From positions 1 through 27,352 of the IMG/VR virus record IMGVR_UViG_3300046011_003437: a DNA stretch of 27,352 nucleotides; one strand, given 5' to 3'. The position numbers were made by a program, and so were the translations under genes. The stretch comes from a virus. The stretch's first letter is position 1; each line of letters starts with the position of its first letter. Below the pieces are notes generated by a model. The model had not been told where the DNA came from, did no database searches, and saw only the letters and a program-made list of their open reading frames with translations. Of the stretch, positions 20,505 through 27,352 are shown piece by piece.

Positions 20505-20974
20505 CCGAGCTGGCACCAGTCCTAACTGGCTGCCACGTCTGCCGTAGCCCGCTGGTCGAGACCATCAACAAGAAGATGCGTGACGGAGTTCCTGATCTAA
20601 AGATCTCTGAATGGCTCGCAGAAAACGCCCAATACATCAGCCGAATCACACTCGGTAAGCACAAGCGTGAACATCTGACCGAGCCACACGAGCGTCTTCG
20701 ACAGCACGCCGTCAACGTGATGAAGAAGCAGGCGAAGACCATCAAGGCAACAGGCGACCTCGCTGGCCTTGTCCGCGACTACGTTCACTCCGCAGTGGAG
20801 GAAGGGCTAATGACCCCCACGCTGGCAGAGGGGCTACGTGCGCAGGAGATGATTGACCGCCGACAAGAGAAGGGCGCAGATCGAGACATCGCCCTCACCC
20901 TCGCAGGCATCCTTGGCGGCGGAGCAACCTATGCGGTTCTTGAAGCCAAAGAGGTTAAGGAAATTGAAGGATAA
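20501..20974 (+). CDS. HTH protein, possible small terminase subunit
   Basis: 157 residues from TTG 20501. The N-terminal region has Cys11-x2-Cys14, then PLVETINKKMRDGVPDLKIS, WLAENAQYISRITLGKHKRE and HL. This matches a phage family with pattern CxxC...I...l..G.....ia.......s..t..rHk..Hl, which carries a DNA-binding helix-turn-helix. The rest is helical. Small terminase is a reasonable candidate because no other lies near the large terminase, but 2.5 kb and several genes separate them. A late-gene regulator is the alternative. Confidence 0.55.
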   Translation: MTELAPVLTGCHVCRSPLVETINKKMRDGVPDLKISEWLAENAQYISRITLGKHKREHLTEPHERLRQHAVNVMKKQAKTIKATGDLAGLVRDYVHSAVEEGLMTPTLAEGLRAQEMIDRRQEKGADRDIALTLAGILGGGATYAVLEAKEVKEIEG

Positions 20975-20994
20975 CGAAGAAGTTCTGGAGGAAT

Positions 20995-21567
20995 GTGGTG
21001 CCTAGGCTAAAGATTCGCTCGCAGCTCCCACTCGTAGAGAAGGGCGGCGTGCTTGATGACTGTGGACCGTCCTCGTGCGCAGCCGCATCCTCGTGGGTTC
21101 TCAGCAAGGAGATTACCGCTAGGGAGGGCGTAGCAGCCAAGGAGAAGGCAACTGGACGTAAGGATAAGCCTGGTGTCGCAGACAATGCCACTGACCTCTC
21201 CGAGATCATCAAGACCTGCAAGGTCCTCGGCGCAAACGGTCGATGGGCGCGGGACTGGGACGATGTGGTCAAGAGCCTTAAGGCTGGTGCCGCAGTCGTC
21301 ATCAACGTCCAGGCCGCTCGGTTCTACCCGCCACAGGCAATCAGCGCGTGGCACAAGCGGTTCGTCGGTCGGCACGCTGGCGCAACCTATGGCCATATGG
21401 CCGCAGCAGTCTGGGACAAGGAGTTCGGGTTCCAGTTCGCTGACCCAACATTCTCAGGTCTCAAGGCAGAGAAGTATTCCTGCATCGTCACAGAGAAGGA
21501 ATTGAAGGCAATCGCCTCAAGCAAGGGTGAGGCTCCGTACAAGCGGTGCGTCATCATTAAGAAGTAG
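20995..21567 (+). CDS. C39-like cysteine peptidase, probable endolysin
   Basis: 190 residues, GTG start behind TGGAGG. The catalytic triad can be read: Cys23 in VLDDCGPSSC, His134 in TYGHMAAAVW, and Asp150 in FQFADPTF, the order and spacing of papain-like C39-type peptidases. With no signal peptide, and followed 8 bases later by a holin-like gene, it is most likely the wall-cleaving lysin, cutting peptide bonds in peptidoglycan. A role in processing virion proteins is less likely. Confidence 0.7.
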   Translation: MVPRLKIRSQLPLVEKGGVLDDCGPSSCAAASSWVLSKEITAREGVAAKEKATGRKDKPGVADNATDLSEIIKTCKVLGANGRWARDWDDVVKSLKAGAAVVINVQAARFYPPQAISAWHKRFVGRHAGATYGHMAAAVWDKEFGFQFADPTFSGLKAEKYSCIVTEKELKAIASSKGEAPYKRCVIIKK

Positions 21568-21575
21568 GAGATATA

Positions 21576-21785
21576 ATGAGCAAGTCTACTCAGGCAGTAA
21601 TCGCGTCGTGGGGACGCTCGTTTCTCGCAGCCTGCCTCGCGCAGTTCATCGCCCTTGGCGGCGGTGCATTCAACTTTGACACCGATGGATGGAAGTCCAT
21701 CATCTCCGCTGGAATCGCTGCCGTTGTCCCAGTCATCATCCGCTGGTTGAACCCAGAGGACAAGGCGTTCGGGGTAAAGGAGTAA
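21576..21785 (+). CDS. Holin-like membrane protein
   Basis: 69 residues. Two membrane helices (SFLAACLAQFIALGGGAF and SIISAGIAAVVPVIIRWL) joined by a short polar loop, followed by NPEDKAFGVKE. This layout, ending in a helix and an 'R-W-L-NP-D-FG' tail, matches small phage r1t-type holins. A GGAGATATA leader precedes the ATG. Beside the C39-like peptidase it completes a lysis cassette. Confidence 0.75.
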   Translation: MSKSTQAVIASWGRSFLAACLAQFIALGGGAFNFDTDGWKSIISAGIAAVVPVIIRWLNPEDKAFGVKE

Positions 21786-21786
21786 T

Positions 21787-22269
21787 ATGGCAAAGAAGAA
21801 GATTGGTCGATATGCCGCGCAGGGCAAGGACAAGGCGGTTGGACAGACTGGATGGGACTCTGTTGCCCGTGATGACCTACGAGATGCGGTAAAGAGCAGC
21901 CTTCGCGGGTTTGACACTACCGTTCAGGTGAAGCCTGGAGCAGCAAAGAAGAACCGAGCATCAATCGCCAAGGCTCGATCTGCTGGTGTCAAGGTTATTG
22001 TCAAGAAGGGACAGCAGTTTTTCTCGTCTGCTGGGGCACGAGATTCTTCGACTGGTCTTCGTATTGGATACGTTGCTGGAACTTCTGCGCGAGCGCAGCG
22101 TGCCGTTGCAGAAGGGGCTGCAATCTCCAAGCGATTCGCTGGATACAAGCCACGACTTGAGGCCGCACGAAAGGCAAACCCAGACGCAAGAAAGATCAGC
22201 ATTGAGATGACCAAGGAAGAGAAGAAGACGCTTAAGGACTTCTACCGCAAGGGCAAATACAAGGGCTGA
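21787..22269 (+). CDS. Basic hypothetical protein
   Basis: 160 residues, Lys/Arg/Ala-rich. Blocks include IGRYAAQGKDKAVGQTGWDS, VKVIVKKGQQFF, and a C-terminal helix (KISIEMTKEEKKTLKDFYRK). Its stop overlaps the next gene's ATG (TGATGA context). Not recognised; composition matches the other small basic late proteins. Confidence 0.65.
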   Translation: MAKKKIGRYAAQGKDKAVGQTGWDSVARDDLRDAVKSSLRGFDTTVQVKPGAAKKNRASIAKARSAGVKVIVKKGQQFFSSAGARDSSTGLRIGYVAGTSARAQRAVAEGAAISKRFAGYKPRLEAARKANPDARKISIEMTKEEKKTLKDFYRKGKYKG

Positions 22270-22772
22270 TGAGCGCCTGGGTCTACGTGGGTGGAACATT
22301 TGACCTGTTCCATTACGGACACGCAAACTTCCTCAAGAGGTGCCGCGAGTACGGCAAGGTCATCGTCGCGCTAAACACCGACGACTTCACCAAGAGGTAC
22401 AAGCGAGAGCCGATCCTCTCACTCGGTGAGCGCATCGAGTCGCTAGAGGCTTGCCGATGGGTGGACGATGTGACGGTCAACATCGGTGACGAGAACAGTG
22501 GCGAGACCATTGACTCTATCCGAGACAAAGAGATTTCCTACATTGCACACGGGTCGGACTGGCAGGGGGACGACCTGCTCAAGCAGCTTGGAATTACCCA
22601 AGAGTGGCTAGATGCTAGGAACATCAAGATGCTTTACATCCCCTACACGCCAGGAGTATCAACCACAGACATCATAGGGAGAATCCGTGGCGACGTTCAC
22701 AGCAGTTGTGACTGTTCACGACAACGAGGCGGGAATGATTCGGACGGTTGCTGCGCTTCTTGCGCAGACTAG
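22269..22772 (+). CDS. Cytidylyltransferase (TagD/glycerol-3-phosphate type)
   Basis: 167 residues. GGTFDLFHYGHANFLKRC contains HxGH (His15, His18), and VSTTDII (130-136) is the second nucleotide-binding signature; these define the CTP-dependent nucleotidyltransferases that make CDP-alcohols such as CDP-glycerol. Enzymes of this family normally end soon after the STT motif; here residues 140-167 lie in an 86-base overlap with the next gene and are Cys-rich. It probably supplies an activated group to the glycosyltransferase-like protein that follows. Substrate not determined. Confidence 0.85.
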   Translation: MSAWVYVGGTFDLFHYGHANFLKRCREYGKVIVALNTDDFTKRYKREPILSLGERIESLEACRWVDDVTVNIGDENSGETIDSIRDKEISYIAHGSDWQGDDLLKQLGITQEWLDARNIKMLYIPYTPGVSTTDIIGRIRGDVHSSCDCSRQRGGNDSDGCCASCAD

Positions 22773-23223
22773 ACCTCCAGATGAAATTATTGTTCTGGCT
22801 TCTGATACTCCGCTTGAGATTGCTAGAAAGCTATATACTGGGGCTACGTTCTACGCGGAGCCAAACCTCAACGACTGGGGACACGCCAAGCGAGCCAAGG
22901 GGCTTGACCTGGCGACATCTGATTACACGGGCTGGTTCAACCACGACGACTCCTACGACAAGACCTACATCGAAAAGATGATGGCGCAGGACGGCAGCGA
23001 TGTCGTCTTCTGCGGATGGAGCAAGTCGGCTACCCCAAACTTCAGTGCTGGAAGTTCAACCTCTGGCAACTACATTGCGAAGACATCATACGCTCGGAGT
23101 GTTGGATATGAAGATCGACACTACGAAGCAGACGGAACATTCATCAACGGTCTTGCGGATCACGGTGGAAAGATCACAAGGGTCGCAGAAGTACTATATT
23201 TCCACAACGAGGTAAAAGAATGA
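22687..23223 (+). CDS. Small GT-A/family-2-like glycosyltransferase
   Basis: 178 residues from GTG 22687. FTAVVTVHDNEAGMIRTVAA, LAQTRPPDEIIVLASD and WFNHDDSYDKTYIEKM (DD at 87-88, the metal/nucleotide site) match the N-terminal GT-A fold of family 2. It is short, and the acceptor-binding half is reduced. It begins inside the cytidylyltransferase gene and ends with an ATGA overlap onto the DUF6321-like gene. Probably transfers a sugar to a virion or envelope target. Confidence 0.7.
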   Translation: MATFTAVVTVHDNEAGMIRTVAALLAQTRPPDEIIVLASDTPLEIARKLYTGATFYAEPNLNDWGHAKRAKGLDLATSDYTGWFNHDDSYDKTYIEKMMAQDGSDVVFCGWSKSATPNFSAGSSTSGNYIAKTSYARSVGYEDRHYEADGTFINGLADHGGKITRVAEVLYFHNEVKE

Positions 23224-23525
23224 AAACAGCAGCGTGGCAGCGTAAAGAGGGACAGAACCCAAAGGGTGGTCTCAACGCAAAGGGTCGGGCCTCGTACAAG
23301 GCGCAGACTGGCGGCACATTGAAGGCTCCAGTCAAGGGCGGAGACAATCCGCGACGCGCATCATTCCTCGCACGAATGGGAAATACTCCAGGTCCTGAAC
23401 GCGATGCGAAGGGGAAGCCGACCCGACTCCTTCTGTCGCTTCAGGCCTGGGGTGCAAGCAGTAAGGCGGATGCTCGCTCCAAGGCTAAAAACATCTCATC
23501 TCGCCTTAAGGCGAAGAAGTCTTGA
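23220..23525 (+). CDS. DUF6321-like small protein next to terminase
   Basis: 101 residues. TAAWQRKEGQNPKGGLNAKG, GDNPRRASFLARMG and LLLSLQAWGASSKADARSKA follow the DUF6321 pattern that is frequent in phage genomes close to terminase genes. Basic. Overlaps by 4 bases on both sides. Function unknown; location suggests packaging or capsid assembly. Confidence 0.8.
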   Translation: MKTAAWQRKEGQNPKGGLNAKGRASYKAQTGGTLKAPVKGGDNPRRASFLARMGNTPGPERDAKGKPTRLLLSLQAWGASSKADARSKAKNISSRLKAKKS

Positions 23526-25021
23526 AGCAGTTAACCAATGAAGTTGCTATTGACCTTGCTCGTGGTAGAGGCGACATTGAGTTCTTTGCTCGTCGCTGGC
23601 TTGGCATTGAAGGGAATCCTGGGCAAGTAGCCTGGTGGAAGGCGTGCAGTGAAAGAGACGAAACGGGTTATCGTCCTCGGTACATCACAACGGTGGTCTC
23701 CGCTGGGAACCGTGCAGGAAAGACTCTTGCTATGGCTGTTGTGTGCCTCCATCACGCGATATATAAACTAGGACTAGCCAACCCCACACAAGGCGATCCA
23801 GACTCCCACCGACGATGGTCGGAATCCCCATACGAGTGGTACCACGTAGGCATCCAGCAGGAAACCGCAGAGCTAGTCTTCCGAGAGATTGAGACCATCC
23901 TCTCTGGTGCGCACCCAGCGCAGCGTGGTCGCGGATGTGCTATAATCCAGGAACTCGGCAAGGTCATTGAGACCCAGAAGAAGTACCGAGGCGAGTATGC
24001 GTGGGTCAAGGTAAACCCAGTACTCGGTGGCGCAAGCATCCACTTCCGCACCACACAGGATCGAGCGAAGGCTCTCCTCGGTAAGGATATGAATGGCATC
24101 TCATTTGACGAGGCGGCGTTTGAGCCACACCTGTTGATGATTTACCAAGAGGTTCTCAACCTCCGCCGACTCTCCACTGGTGGACCACTCCACTTCATCG
24201 GGACACCAAGCGAAGGCATCAACGATTACGCGGAACTCTGGGAGAAGGGTAATCCTGAGAACCCAGGGAAGGATGAGAAGTTCATCAGCTTCCGACTCTC
24301 CACCCGCGACAACATTGGATACGGACTGACGCAGAACAACTTTGATGACGTTGTTCGCCAGCAAGCCGAATATCTTATTCCTCAGAACATTGACGGGTAC
24401 TTCATTGAAGCCCGCGATGCCTTCTTCTGGAGCCAGTCAATCCTTGCGTCTTACAGGACACTTGATGATGACGTGAAGCCAGAGCGGAATCACCGATACA
24501 TTCAGGGCGTAGACCCAGGCATCTCGCACGATGCGACGTGGGCCATCACGCTGGACATTACCAGCCGCAACAGGATTCGCGGTGTGCGGATCAGGAAGCG
24601 CGGCGGCAAGCAGAGCATCTCTGCGGTAGTGAATATGGTCCGCGAGGGGCATCTTCTCTACAGCCAAGACGGAGCCTTCTGCACCACCATCGTGGACTCC
24701 ACGGGGCTAGGTGGCAGGCTTTTCCAGCAAGAGTTCTCAATGATCCGCCCACTCCGAGGGTTTGACTTCGGAGGGACGAAGGCGAAGAAGGTGGAACTCC
24801 TCAACGACCTCAAGGCAGTAATCGATAAGGGTCAACTAGAACTTCCGATGGGCGGTCCTTGGGATGAACTCAAGAGACAACTCCTCATCTACAAGTTGGA
24901 CGACAAGAAGCTAGAGCAAGATGCAGTAATGGCATTGGCAATCGCAGTGCGACACGCATTGCGGAATCCTGAGAAGGGCGTAGAGAATCCGACCTTCACC
25001 TATTTTGGAGCAAGTGATTGA
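23522..25021 (+). CDS. terL: Terminase large subunit
   Basis: 499 residues from TTG 23522. ATPase half: Walker A SAGNRAGKT (60-68), Walker B NGISFDEAAF with Asp196-Glu197, and coupling motif FIGTPSEG (226-232). Nuclease half, RNase H fold: IQGVDPGISHDATW (Asp331), TTIVDSTGLGG (Asp392) and LEQDAVMALAIA (Asp467), a complete acidic triad. This motor cuts the concatemer and packages DNA through the portal. TTG start overlaps the previous gene by 4 bases; the stop overlaps the portal start. Confidence 0.95.
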   Translation: MKQLTNEVAIDLARGRGDIEFFARRWLGIEGNPGQVAWWKACSERDETGYRPRYITTVVSAGNRAGKTLAMAVVCLHHAIYKLGLANPTQGDPDSHRRWSESPYEWYHVGIQQETAELVFREIETILSGAHPAQRGRGCAIIQELGKVIETQKKYRGEYAWVKVNPVLGGASIHFRTTQDRAKALLGKDMNGISFDEAAFEPHLLMIYQEVLNLRRLSTGGPLHFIGTPSEGINDYAELWEKGNPENPGKDEKFISFRLSTRDNIGYGLTQNNFDDVVRQQAEYLIPQNIDGYFIEARDAFFWSQSILASYRTLDDDVKPERNHRYIQGVDPGISHDATWAITLDITSRNRIRGVRIRKRGGKQSISAVVNMVREGHLLYSQDGAFCTTIVDSTGLGGRLFQQEFSMIRPLRGFDFGGTKAKKVELLNDLKAVIDKGQLELPMGGPWDELKRQLLIYKLDDKKLEQDAVMALAIAVRHALRNPEKGVENPTFTYFGASD

Positions 25022-27345
25022 TGGCTAAGATCCGAAAGATCCCAGCGGCATACGAAGGTACACGAGGCGTACCAGCACAGTATACGACCGACCCTGATGT
25101 CGCCACCCCAGAGCAGGTCGCAGCCATTGGCTCCGCCCTTGACAAGGCTCGTAAGCTCAGCCGTGGTCAGCGAATCACCAAGTCAATGGTCGGCGCTGCT
25201 CCAGTCCCAACCACGCCAGTACGACTTAACCGCACCAGCGGCAGCACCCTCCGCTCCCCCGCTGGTGCGCCAAACATTGGCATCGGTGGCGGCGCTCCAA
25301 TCGCCACTGCTCCTGCCGCATTCAACGCTACCTCCAAGTCCCCACAACAGGCTGGCAACGGATTCTCTGCTGGCTTGAAGGGTGGTCGAGGGACGCTCCG
25401 CATCCAGCCAAACGTTGAGAAGTTGTCGCCGTCAGAGGCCGCATCGCTCAAGATGCTGGAGTCCTCACTCGTTGCGCAGGAACTAGACCCGAAGAACAGC
25501 GACGACTACACGCTGCTTCAGGAGATCCTTGGTCGCAAGCAGTTGGTTGACCCAGAGCAGAACCGCCTCAAGGCGCTGTTCCGCCGAATGGACAACCTCT
25601 ACCACCCAGAGACGATGACCCTTGGTGGTGCAGACCACTGGTCAGAAGACCCAAGCGCCCGCCTTGCTGGCCGCGCCCACGTCTCCGTCAACATCCACCA
25701 CGCCTACGTCCAGATCCCTGCGGCGATTCAGGCAGTACGACCAGTCATCAACTACGTGCCAACTGGCTCAACCAAGGAAGACCGCATTGCGGCATCCTAC
25801 CGTGAGCAGTTGTTCTTCCGTTGGTGGGAATCCAACGAGATGGACCTCCAGATGGAGCAGGCTGCGCTGCTCAAGGAACTCTACGGACACACGGCTGCCA
25901 AGATTTATTGGGACCCGATTGAGCGCGTACCGAAGATCTCTATCATCGAGCGCCCTGAGAACCTCTACCTTGGCTTCGGAAACAGCGACTACAACCGCCT
26001 AGACTGGGCGCTCTACACCTACGGGATGTCACCACAGTCCATCCAAGAGGACTACGGCGTTGACGTAATCCCTGTGAAGCAGGGCGAGAAGTGGTTCCCG
26101 TACACGAGCCGTGGCAGCCACGCTGACCCAATCGGCAACGTGTGGGCGAATGCCTTTGAGCGCAACCCACTCCGCCGCGAGACTGCCTACGAGCAGATGC
26201 AGGTGGAAGTCTACGACTACTGGTACAAGGTGCCAAAGGGTGCGGGCAAGGCTCCGCTCGTATACAACGCCATCTACGTGGGGAACACGCTCGTCAAGAA
26301 CGAAGCGCACCCAGAGTACGGCGGGCAGATCCCTTACATCCACCTACCAAACGGCAAGATCCCAGGCAGCCCATACGGCAAGCCTGCGCTCTACGATCCA
26401 GAGCAGCTCCTCCGCGAGAAGGACGAGCGCATCACCGCAATGGCGCAAATGATCCAGTCCATCGTGGGCGGACAGATGTGGCAGTTGGTCGGTGCTGAGG
26501 CTCCTGACGAGGTACCACCGAACGCGCTACCAAAGCCTGGTCGCGTGGCAACCCCTGGACCTGGCAACGAACTTCGTGCCATCCAGCCATTCATTCCTCA
26601 GTTCCAGATTGAGGCATACGTTGCACGAATCGACCGAGAGTTGACCGTTGCAACTGGCCTCAACGACCTGCTGCTCGGACTTGCTCCAGCACAGGTACTC
26701 GGATCATCCCGCGCCATCGCGGCGCTTATCGCTAACTACGAGTCACGACTCGCACCAAAGCGCAAGGTGTACTACGCCTGGCTCAAGAAGGTGTGGGAGA
26801 TGTGCGCTCGCATTTGGGAGGCAAAGGACCCAGGCGTCAAGTCGCTCATTGCGGGCGAATACCGCATTGAGATCGTTGCCCCAGAACTCACGCCACGAGA
26901 CACGCTGGAACTTGCCAGCACCGCAATCAACCTGGTACAGAACCGCCTCTGGTCGGCAGAGCGTGCGATGGACCGCGTGGGTGTGGAAGATCCGATGGGC
27001 GAGAAGGAACTCATCCGAGACGAGCAGACCGATGCAACGCTCAACCCTGCCGCAGTTGCCACGATGACCCAGGTCATTGGGCAGATGCAGCAGATGCAAA
27101 TGTCCCAGCAACAGGCTGGTCAGATGGCGCAGCAGCAGCAGCTTGAACAGCAGTTGATGATGACGCAGGCGCAGGCGCAGAACGCCCAGCGAACGCTTAC
27201 CTCACCAGTTCCTGGAGACCAGTCCTTGAACCAGCCTGAGAATCAGGCGCAACTCCCACCAGAGGCCAACGCGCAAAACGCAGCGGCTCCTGGGGCAGAA
27301 AACCTAGTACCATCCCTAACCGCGACAAACGAGGTACAAGAATAA
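25021..27345 (+). CDS. Portal protein
   Basis: 774 residues from ATG 25021 (TGATG junction; an in-frame TTG lies 3 bases before). The core matches large portal proteins: ADHWSEDPSARLAGRAHVSV, LKELYGHTAAKIYWDP, RPENLYLGFGNSDYNRLDWA, AQVLGSSRAIAALIANYESR and KVYYAWLKKVWEMCARIWEA. Residues 50-130 are Pro/Thr/Ala-rich and probably disordered, an unusual N-terminal extension. The C-terminal 90 residues are Gln/Met-rich. The dodecameric ring is the DNA gate of the capsid vertex. Confidence 0.92.
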   Translation: MAKIRKIPAAYEGTRGVPAQYTTDPDVATPEQVAAIGSALDKARKLSRGQRITKSMVGAAPVPTTPVRLNRTSGSTLRSPAGAPNIGIGGGAPIATAPAAFNATSKSPQQAGNGFSAGLKGGRGTLRIQPNVEKLSPSEAASLKMLESSLVAQELDPKNSDDYTLLQEILGRKQLVDPEQNRLKALFRRMDNLYHPETMTLGGADHWSEDPSARLAGRAHVSVNIHHAYVQIPAAIQAVRPVINYVPTGSTKEDRIAASYREQLFFRWWESNEMDLQMEQAALLKELYGHTAAKIYWDPIERVPKISIIERPENLYLGFGNSDYNRLDWALYTYGMSPQSIQEDYGVDVIPVKQGEKWFPYTSRGSHADPIGNVWANAFERNPLRRETAYEQMQVEVYDYWYKVPKGAGKAPLVYNAIYVGNTLVKNEAHPEYGGQIPYIHLPNGKIPGSPYGKPALYDPEQLLREKDERITAMAQMIQSIVGGQMWQLVGAEAPDEVPPNALPKPGRVATPGPGNELRAIQPFIPQFQIEAYVARIDRELTVATGLNDLLLGLAPAQVLGSSRAIAALIANYESRLAPKRKVYYAWLKKVWEMCARIWEAKDPGVKSLIAGEYRIEIVAPELTPRDTLELASTAINLVQNRLWSAERAMDRVGVEDPMGEKELIRDEQTDATLNPAAVATMTQVIGQMQQMQMSQQQAGQMAQQQQLEQQLMMTQAQAQNAQRTLTSPVPGDQSLNQPENQAQLPPEANAQNAAAPGAENLVPSLTATNEVQE

Positions 27346-27352
27346 TGGCACG
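27345..27352 (+). CDS. Start of the next gene, cut by the window end
   Basis: ATG 27345 overlaps the portal stop (TAATG) and reads Met-Ala before the sequence ends. The junction style matches the rest of the operon. By usual order this would be a protease, scaffold or capsid gene, which cannot be tested here. Confidence 0.6.

Overview
The window is part of a tailed double-stranded DNA bacteriophage genome (Caudoviricetes). The diagnostic genes are a large terminase, a portal protein, a holin-like protein beside a cysteine peptidase, a tail-fibre-like protein, a DnaB-type helicase and an ERF single-strand annealing protein. There is no integrase, repressor, tRNA or rRNA, so a lytic lifestyle is likely but not shown. 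The host is unknown. Strong AGGAGG-type ribosome sites, many GTG starts and TTGACA/TAnnnT promoters fit a high-GC bacterium, possibly an aquatic actinobacterium (inference).

Layout. (1) Positions 1-7202, rightward: a tightly overlapping operon with a metallophosphoesterase, two nucleotide-sugar SDR enzymes, a Cas4-like nuclease, an ERF annealing protein, a Hjc-like nuclease, an RmlC-like epimerase, a DUF1599/MazG-like protein and several small zinc-ribbon or membrane proteins. (2) 7201-7232: a perfect 13-bp hairpin where the two transcription units converge. (3) 7264-14137, leftward: DnaB helicase, then about eighteen small, mostly unrecognised genes, many Cys-rich or membrane-spanning, plus a secreted RlpA-like double-psi beta-barrel protein. 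The promoter-proximal part (12.4-14.2 kb) is very G-rich on its coding strand, rich in CTAG, and has GGGGGCGG-type hairpins at gene junctions. (4) 14138-14793: the only long non-coding region, between divergent operons, with a leftward promoter, several repeat families, three phased TTAAGA repeats and a structured leader. (5) 14794-27352, rightward late operon: small basic proteins, two paralogues sharing a 28-residue N-terminal tag around a zincin-like protein, a fibre, a beta-propeller-like protein, a putative small terminase, lysis genes, a cytidylyltransferase and a glycosyltransferase, a DUF6321-like protein, large terminase, portal, and the first bases of the next gene.

How the parts fit. 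The left operon supplies recombination and DNA processing (Cas4-like, ERF, Hjc-like) and, with the middle operon, replication (DnaB). Sugar-nucleotide genes occur in three places (955-2747, 5389-5943, 22269-23223) and may together modify a glycan or virion component. The most novel-looking elements are the repeated hairpin/promoter modules of the leftward operon, the control region at 14.2-14.75 kb, and the two virion-region paralogues with a conserved N-terminal tag. Seven short genes of 57 residues or fewer (at 5940, 9387, 10847, 11005, 12319 and 17032, and a TTG-started membrane protein of 67 residues at 6097) were placed by reading gene junctions.
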